10,370 bases of DNA from Methylotetracoccus sp. (GTDB taxonomy: Bacteria; Pseudomonadota; Gammaproteobacteria; Methylococcales; Methylococcaceae), in the NCBI GenBank assembly GCA_025458755.1, contig JALORT010000032.1, positions 1 through 10,370 on the forward strand. The letters are read 5' to 3'. Shown piece by piece: positions 7,401 through 10,370 of the stretch; position 1 is the first letter of the stretch, and each line of letters begins with the position of its first letter. A program made the translations under genes and the position numbers. The notes beneath the pieces were generated by a model that worked only from the letters and a program-made list of their open reading frames with translations, did no database searches and was not told the DNA's origin.

Positions 7401-8495
7401 ATGAAATCGGTGCTCCGACCTTCGTTTCGGCGGATTGTCTCACTGTTCTGCCTCGGCTTCCTCACCGGCTGCGGCGGAGGCGATGCTCCCGAAGCGATGT
7501 TTCGCAACTACATCGAGCGGGTCGGCAACGTCACCGGTTTCCAACCCGCCACGACCGAGACGATGGAGGGACTGCCTCCGTACCCACGGACGCGGGATCT
7601 GGTCCTGCCCGAGGAGGAGGTCCGGGTCGGTGTGCTCTCCTATCTGGCGCTCGGTGAATGCAGGTTGCTGCAGGAAGTGGGCGAACGCAATAGTTCGTTG
7701 GGGCGAGTCCAAGCGGCCAGCGGCCGATTGCTGTACGAAATGCGCTTCTACGACCAGATCAGCACCTGTGAACGCGATGTGCGGCAAAGCAGGCCGGATG
7801 ACCGGGGTTTTCTTGACGAGCTGGCCGCGATCCGGCGCGCCAAGGAGATCGCGCTGCCGCGGGCTTTTTGGAACGCGACCTTCGCCAGCCCGGAATTTCA
7901 CATCCTGTTGAGCACCGGCACGCCGCCCTTGCAGCGTAACGAAGCGCTGTCGCTGGCAGAGATCGAAGCGGCCTTGGCGACGTTGACGCGTTTGGGAAAT
8001 CGGCTGCGCGACGGGCCGAGGGACCTGAGCCTCGCCACGCTGGAAGAACGGTATTTCGAACTGCAGCGGGCTAAAGTCGCCGGCAAGCTCCTGCAGGGGC
8101 TGCACCTTAGCCGCCATCACCTGGTCCGGGCGACCGAGATCTTGCGGCAGACCGCCGACGCTGGACAACTCTGCCCGATGGGACGTAAAACCACCCGCGG
8201 CGAATATCTCCACAACGTGTTCGTGAAATTTTATGCCGGGGAGGTCCAGCCTTATATCGCCATGCTGCATCGGCACGGCGCGCCATTCCTCGGCTTACTT
8301 CATGAATTGCGCCGGGCAGAGACGGTGGAACCTCCGGTCGCGTTTCTTGCGTTTTACGACCGTTGGTTGAGCCCGGAAACCGCGGAGGGTCTTTGGCAGT
8401 CTTTTGATCGGGCAGTCAAAGATCACACGCGCGGCTGGCAGGCGGTGCTGACGCAGTGCGGGTTGATGCCTCGAGGCCCGGAAGACCTCCAATAG
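7401..8495 (+). CDS. DUF3080-family predicted lipoprotein
   Basis: A 364-residue exported protein with a lipoprotein signal peptide: a basic N-region (K2, R6, R10, R11), a hydrophobic core (12-20) and the lipobox LTGC with Cys24 as the lipidated residue. The mature part fits my recollection of gammaproteobacterial DUF3080 proteins. It has a PYPRTRDLVLP segment (about 55-65), then RVGVLSYLALGECRLLQEVGERNSSLGRVQ in overlapping conserved blocks (about 74-104), a LYEMRFY motif, a PRAFWNATFASPEF block (about 154-167), and a C-terminal FYDRWLSPETAEGLWQSF block. Most of it looks alpha-helical. Function is unknown. The ATG at 7401 gives an ideal signal peptide, although no clear Shine-Dalgarno precedes it. 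The gene stands alone on the plus strand, convergent with the small cytochrome gene, with a hairpin and T-run at 8759-8793 as the likely transcript end. The family call is made from memory without a database search. Confidence 0.8.
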   Translation: MKSVLRPSFRRIVSLFCLGFLTGCGGGDAPEAMFRNYIERVGNVTGFQPATTETMEGLPPYPRTRDLVLPEEEVRVGVLSYLALGECRLLQEVGERNSSLGRVQAASGRLLYEMRFYDQISTCERDVRQSRPDDRGFLDELAAIRRAKEIALPRAFWNATFASPEFHILLSTGTPPLQRNEALSLAEIEAALATLTRLGNRLRDGPRDLSLATLEERYFELQRAKVAGKLLQGLHLSRHHLVRATEILRQTADAGQLCPMGRKTTRGEYLHNVFVKFYAGEVQPYIAMLHRHGAPFLGLLHELRRAETVEPPVAFLAFYDRWLSPETAEGLWQSFDRAVKDHTRGWQAVLTQCGLMPRGPEDLQ

Positions 8496-8758
8496 TGTCG
8501 ATCAACGGGGGTTAGCGCCCTGGTCTCGGCGGTGTTTATCCGGTTTTGGACCGAATTTCGCCGCCTGGAGCATCGCGTCGGCGGGAAACGGCTCATCACT
8601 GCGCCCGTCTATCCGTTGTTTCGAATCACCCGCCGGAGGCTGCGGGTAGCAACATACCATCGGCGACATTGTGGATGCCCGGAATAGGCGCACGAACCCA
8701 ATCCGGAACGCGGAGCCGGCAAATCGCTGAGGGGCAAACGAAGCGCGGCAGATGGGCA
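8496..8758. other. Intergenic stretch with no supported gene
   Basis: About 260 bases lie between the lipoprotein stop and the terminator hairpin. A minus-strand frame (8502-8759, 85 codons, TTG start) and long plus-strand frames cross it, but none has a ribosome binding site, a domain or a family resemblance. It may hold decayed sequence or a long 3' untranslated region. Confidence 0.4.
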
Positions 8759-8793
8759 ACGGCGCAGCGATCGTTTGCCTCCTGCGCCGTTTT
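8759..8793 (+). terminator. Intrinsic terminator between convergent genes, possibly two-way
   Basis: ACGGCGCAG (8759-8767) pairs perfectly with CTGCGCCGT (8782-8790) across a 14-base loop. On the plus strand a TTTT run follows (8790-8793), which fits termination of the lipoprotein transcript. It also sits directly after the stop of the minus-strand cytochrome gene. In that direction only a weak T-tract (TT, then GCCC) follows, so it may act less efficiently there. Confidence 0.65.
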
Positions 8794-9164
8794 CATTGCG
8801 GTTGCCTTCGTTCCTCCATCATGTAGAAGACGGCATCCGCCATATCCTGGTCGGTCAGAGTCGGTTTTTGACCTTTGGCCGGCATATTCAGGAAACCCTT
8901 CGTGGCATGCGCCTGGAGCACCGAAAACCACTGAAACGAGCGCTGACCCCAAGCCTTTTGATCGCGTAAGGCGGGTGCACCCTCGAGTCCGGTATCGTGG
9001 CACTGTGCACAGCTCGACCGATAAACCTCTCTTCCATGTTGTAGGTCCAGCTTGGTTCCCGGATCGATCCCGGCAGACTCCACGGGCTGCGAACTCGCTG
9101 TAGCGGCAGAGGCCACGGCACAGAGCAGGACAGCGGCGAATTGGTGCGACATCTTTCTTTTCAT
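8793..9164 (-). CDS. Small periplasmic c-type cytochrome, c5-like
   Basis: A 123-residue exported monohaem cytochrome, predicted to shuttle electrons in the periplasm. It has a signal peptide (basic MKRKM start, hydrophobic 9-20, likely cleavage after ATA at about 23). The haem motif CAQCH is at 52-56, followed by the c5-style spacing GLEGAPALRD (59-68) and AWGQRSFQW (71-79). A likely axial Met is in LNMPAKG (92-98), and the closing helix is LTDQDMADAVFYMMEERR. The start is uncertain. The ATG at 9164 directly abuts an AGGAG, while the ATG at 9152 (MSHQF) has the same AGGAG 12 bases upstream; both leave the mature protein unchanged. The upstream spacer of about 197 bases contains a 22-base palindrome, so it probably has its own promoter rather than relying on nitroreductase read-through. 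Its electron partners are not evident. Confidence 0.9.
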   Translation of the reverse strand: MKRKMSHQFAAVLLCAVASAATASSQPVESAGIDPGTKLDLQHGREVYRSSCAQCHDTGLEGAPALRDQKAWGQRSFQWFSVLQAHATKGFLNMPAKGQKPTLTDQDMADAVFYMMEERRQPQ

Positions 9165-9309
9165 CTCCTGTCAGGGCCATTCTCGAAGAACCCGGCTCGA
9201 TGGTCGAGGGTGCCGAGCTTTAACCATTCGCGTGACCGCCGAGCATCGCAAAGCATAGCGGAAGCTGCCCGCGATACCTGGAACAAAGCACGCGGGCGGC
9301 ATCGAGTCT

Positions 9310-9331
9310 CCGGTACAACGCGTTGCACCGG
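9310..9331. promoter_or_regulatory. Near-perfect 22-base palindrome, possible operator
   Basis: The two halves CCGGTACAACG and CGTTGCACCGG are reverse complements except at one position (10 of 11 match). There is no loop, so it looks more like a site for a dimeric DNA-binding protein than a terminator. No T-tract follows either arm. It lies 31 bases past the nitroreductase stop and about 145 bases before the cytochrome start, in the right place to be part of that promoter region. The regulator is unknown. Confidence 0.45.
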
Positions 9332-9361
9332 GTCAGCGTGCGGTGGCAGTGATTCACGCCG

Positions 9362-9979
9362 TCATGCGCAGTGCTGCTGTGGCCAACCTACCGATTGAGC
9401 GACGATAATCCGCTGGTCGCGGTGCAAGCCCAGGGTTTGCGCCAAGGCGTCCCGATCGATCCAGCCGCGCACGACGGTGGCAAGCCCGAACGCCGCGCAA
9501 CAAAGATAAACGTTCTCGCTGATGAAGCCGGTATCGACAGCGGCATAGAACTCCCGGTTTTCGCTCTGCACTTCGCTCATGCGGGCGAGGTCGGCGACAT
9601 AGATCAAATTCAGCGGCACGTCGGCCACGAAGTCTTGAAGCCCCGTCTGCGCACGAAGGTCGGCAGCGAGCTGCAGCCGCAACGTATGTCCTTGAGGTTC
9701 ATAGAGATAGAGTCCGCGGGCCGTCGCGACGTAGAGATCGATTTCCTGCTGATTGCGCGCCGTCGGCGCGGTCCGTCGCTGATCCCCCTGCCGGTTGACG
9801 CCGCAGGCCGCCCAGAGGAGGGTCGAAATCATGCTCAGCGGCATGTCCTCCGCGCTGATCTCGCGTATGGTGCGCCTGAGCTGCAGCGCTTGCATCAGGG
9901 GTAAGCCGCCCAAGGTGTCTGGTTCGGGAAGCAGCACCTTCTCTGCAAACCTTGGCCATAAGGACTCTGATTCGTTCAT
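9362..9979 (-). CDS. Nitroreductase-family flavoprotein, SagB/ThcOx type
   Basis: A 205-residue cytoplasmic protein of the FMN-dependent nitroreductase superfamily, closest in pattern to the SagB/ThcOx-type branch. Visible features are PLMQALQLRRTIREISAEDM (27-46), with the FMN-phosphate-binding RRTIRE; LLWAACGVNR (54-63) with RTAPTARNQQEIDLYVA (69-85); PLNLIYVADLARM (122-134); the helix with FISENVYLCCAAFGLATVVRG (152-172); and the closing IIVAQSVGWP (191-200), where the family commonly has GYP. SagB-type proteins oxidise azolines in peptide toxins, but no precursor peptide or cyclodehydratase gene is nearby, so a general NAD(P)H-dependent reductase or dehydrogenase is more likely. The ATG at 9979 gives the normal family length but lacks a clear Shine-Dalgarno. 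The frame remains open upstream past 10090 into what looks like a broken acetyltransferase gene. Confidence 0.85.
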   Translation of the reverse strand: MNESESLWPRFAEKVLLPEPDTLGGLPLMQALQLRRTIREISAEDMPLSMISTLLWAACGVNRQGDQRRTAPTARNQQEIDLYVATARGLYLYEPQGHTLRLQLAADLRAQTGLQDFVADVPLNLIYVADLARMSEVQSENREFYAAVDTGFISENVYLCCAAFGLATVVRGWIDRDALAQTLGLHRDQRIIVAQSVGWPQQHCA

Positions 9980-10000
9980 GGCATCGAATGTCGGGGAGGA

Positions 10001-10370
10001 GACTACGCCACCTAACGGAAGTCGCCGGCAAGGTACCTGCGCGAGCGGCTTGCGCATCGGCAGCATAAGCAAGGTCGACCCTGGTGGCAAGGTTGAGTTG
10101 ACTCCGCCGCATTGCTCCCAGCAGCGCAGCGCTCAAGATGACTTGTCCGATCCCTCTCCCGCGGTACTCTGGATGTACCGCAATCGTAGCAATATGAGCC
10201 TCTTCCAGGATCAACCAGGCCACGCACAGCCCCACGATGATCGGCTGACCACCTGCATCACAAGTCTCGGCCACCCACGATTGCGAGCCGGGATTCTCAG
10301 CAAGCTCAAAACGATAGGCACTGGCTGGCCAGGGTAAGGCAAAGGAAGCCTGGTCGATCGCCAGCACCTG
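10001..10370 (-). pseudogene. RimI-like GNAT acetyltransferase, cut by the window edge and apparently frameshifted
   Basis: The first visible residues read QVLAIDQASFALPW, typical of the N-terminus of RimI-type ribosomal-protein-alanine N-acetyltransferases; the true start lies beyond the right edge. The acetyl-CoA-binding motif is intact: IATIAVHP, then YRGRGIGQVIL, about 58-78 codons into the visible part. After ALLGAMRR (near 10104) the open frame loses resemblance to the family. It runs on to 9699, overlapping 281 bases of the nitroreductase gene in another frame. The frame one base over instead shows LAQVPCRRLPLGGV (about 10051 to 10004), which weakly recalls the family's AxxLYRRxGFxxxG segment. 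This fits one gained base or two lost bases, though a sequencing error is equally possible. If the frame is real as read, the protein would be a 5'-incomplete CDS ending at 9699 with an unrelated tail. The GNAT identity is solid; the pseudogene status is inferred. Confidence 0.55.

Noticed and set aside
8546..9103. Plus-strand open frame of 185 codons
   Set aside because: It is mostly antisense to the cytochrome gene, has Arg/Pro-rich composition, and lacks a ribosome binding site or recognisable motif.
8626..9180. Minus-strand open frame of 184 codons over the small cytochrome gene
   Set aside because: The overlapping frame 8793-9164 has a signal peptide, CAQCH and a Met ligand; this one is an out-of-frame reading with no domain.
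9371..9904. Plus-strand open frame of 177 codons
   Set aside because: It is fully antisense to the nitroreductase, whose motifs are clear.
9362..9979. SagB role in a thiazole/oxazole-modified peptide cluster
   Set aside because: No YcaO-like cyclodehydratase, precursor peptide or exporter gene is present in the window.

Overview
The window is GC-rich (roughly 60% by eye), densely coding bacterial DNA. It most resembles a gammaproteobacterium. The long Pta with an N-terminal dethiobiotin-synthetase-like domain, the DUF3080-type lipoprotein and the c5-like cytochrome all fit, and a methanotroph-like relative is possible but not shown. No rRNA, tRNA, CRISPR array or intact mobile element was seen.

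Layout, left to right. Minus strand: phosphate acetyltransferase pta (70-2196), then a SHOCT-domain protein (2355-3122). Next comes a 322-base gap with no supported gene. It is followed by a periplasmic c-type cytochrome joined to a degenerate sulfite-oxidase-like domain (3445-4377). A 750-residue PEP-synthase/rifampin-phosphotransferase-like enzyme (4582-6834) overlaps by 25 bases a small FMN split-barrel (PNPOx-like) gene (6810-7328), so those two look translationally coupled. Plus strand: one divergent gene for a DUF3080-type lipoprotein (7401-8495), then about 260 bases without a supported gene and a strong hairpin at 8759-8793. Minus strand again: a small c5-like cytochrome (8793-9164), a spacer with a near-perfect 22-base palindrome (9310-9331), a SagB/ThcOx-type nitroreductase (9362-9979), and a RimI-like acetyltransferase that runs off the right edge and appears frameshifted.

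How the genes may work together. Pta makes acetyl phosphate from acetyl-CoA; its usual partner ackA is not visible and may lie beyond the left edge. The two cytochromes are predicted to be exported and to carry electrons in the periplasm. The PNPOx-like protein and the swivelling-His phosphotransferase form the clearest two-gene unit, and its substrate cannot be read from sequence. The remaining genes look like independently regulated housekeeping or accessory functions rather than one large operon.

The items most worth checking are the phosphotransferase/flavoprotein pair, the Mo-less oxidase-domain/cytochrome fusion, the broken rimI-like gene running in frame into the nitroreductase, and the palindrome upstream of the small cytochrome.
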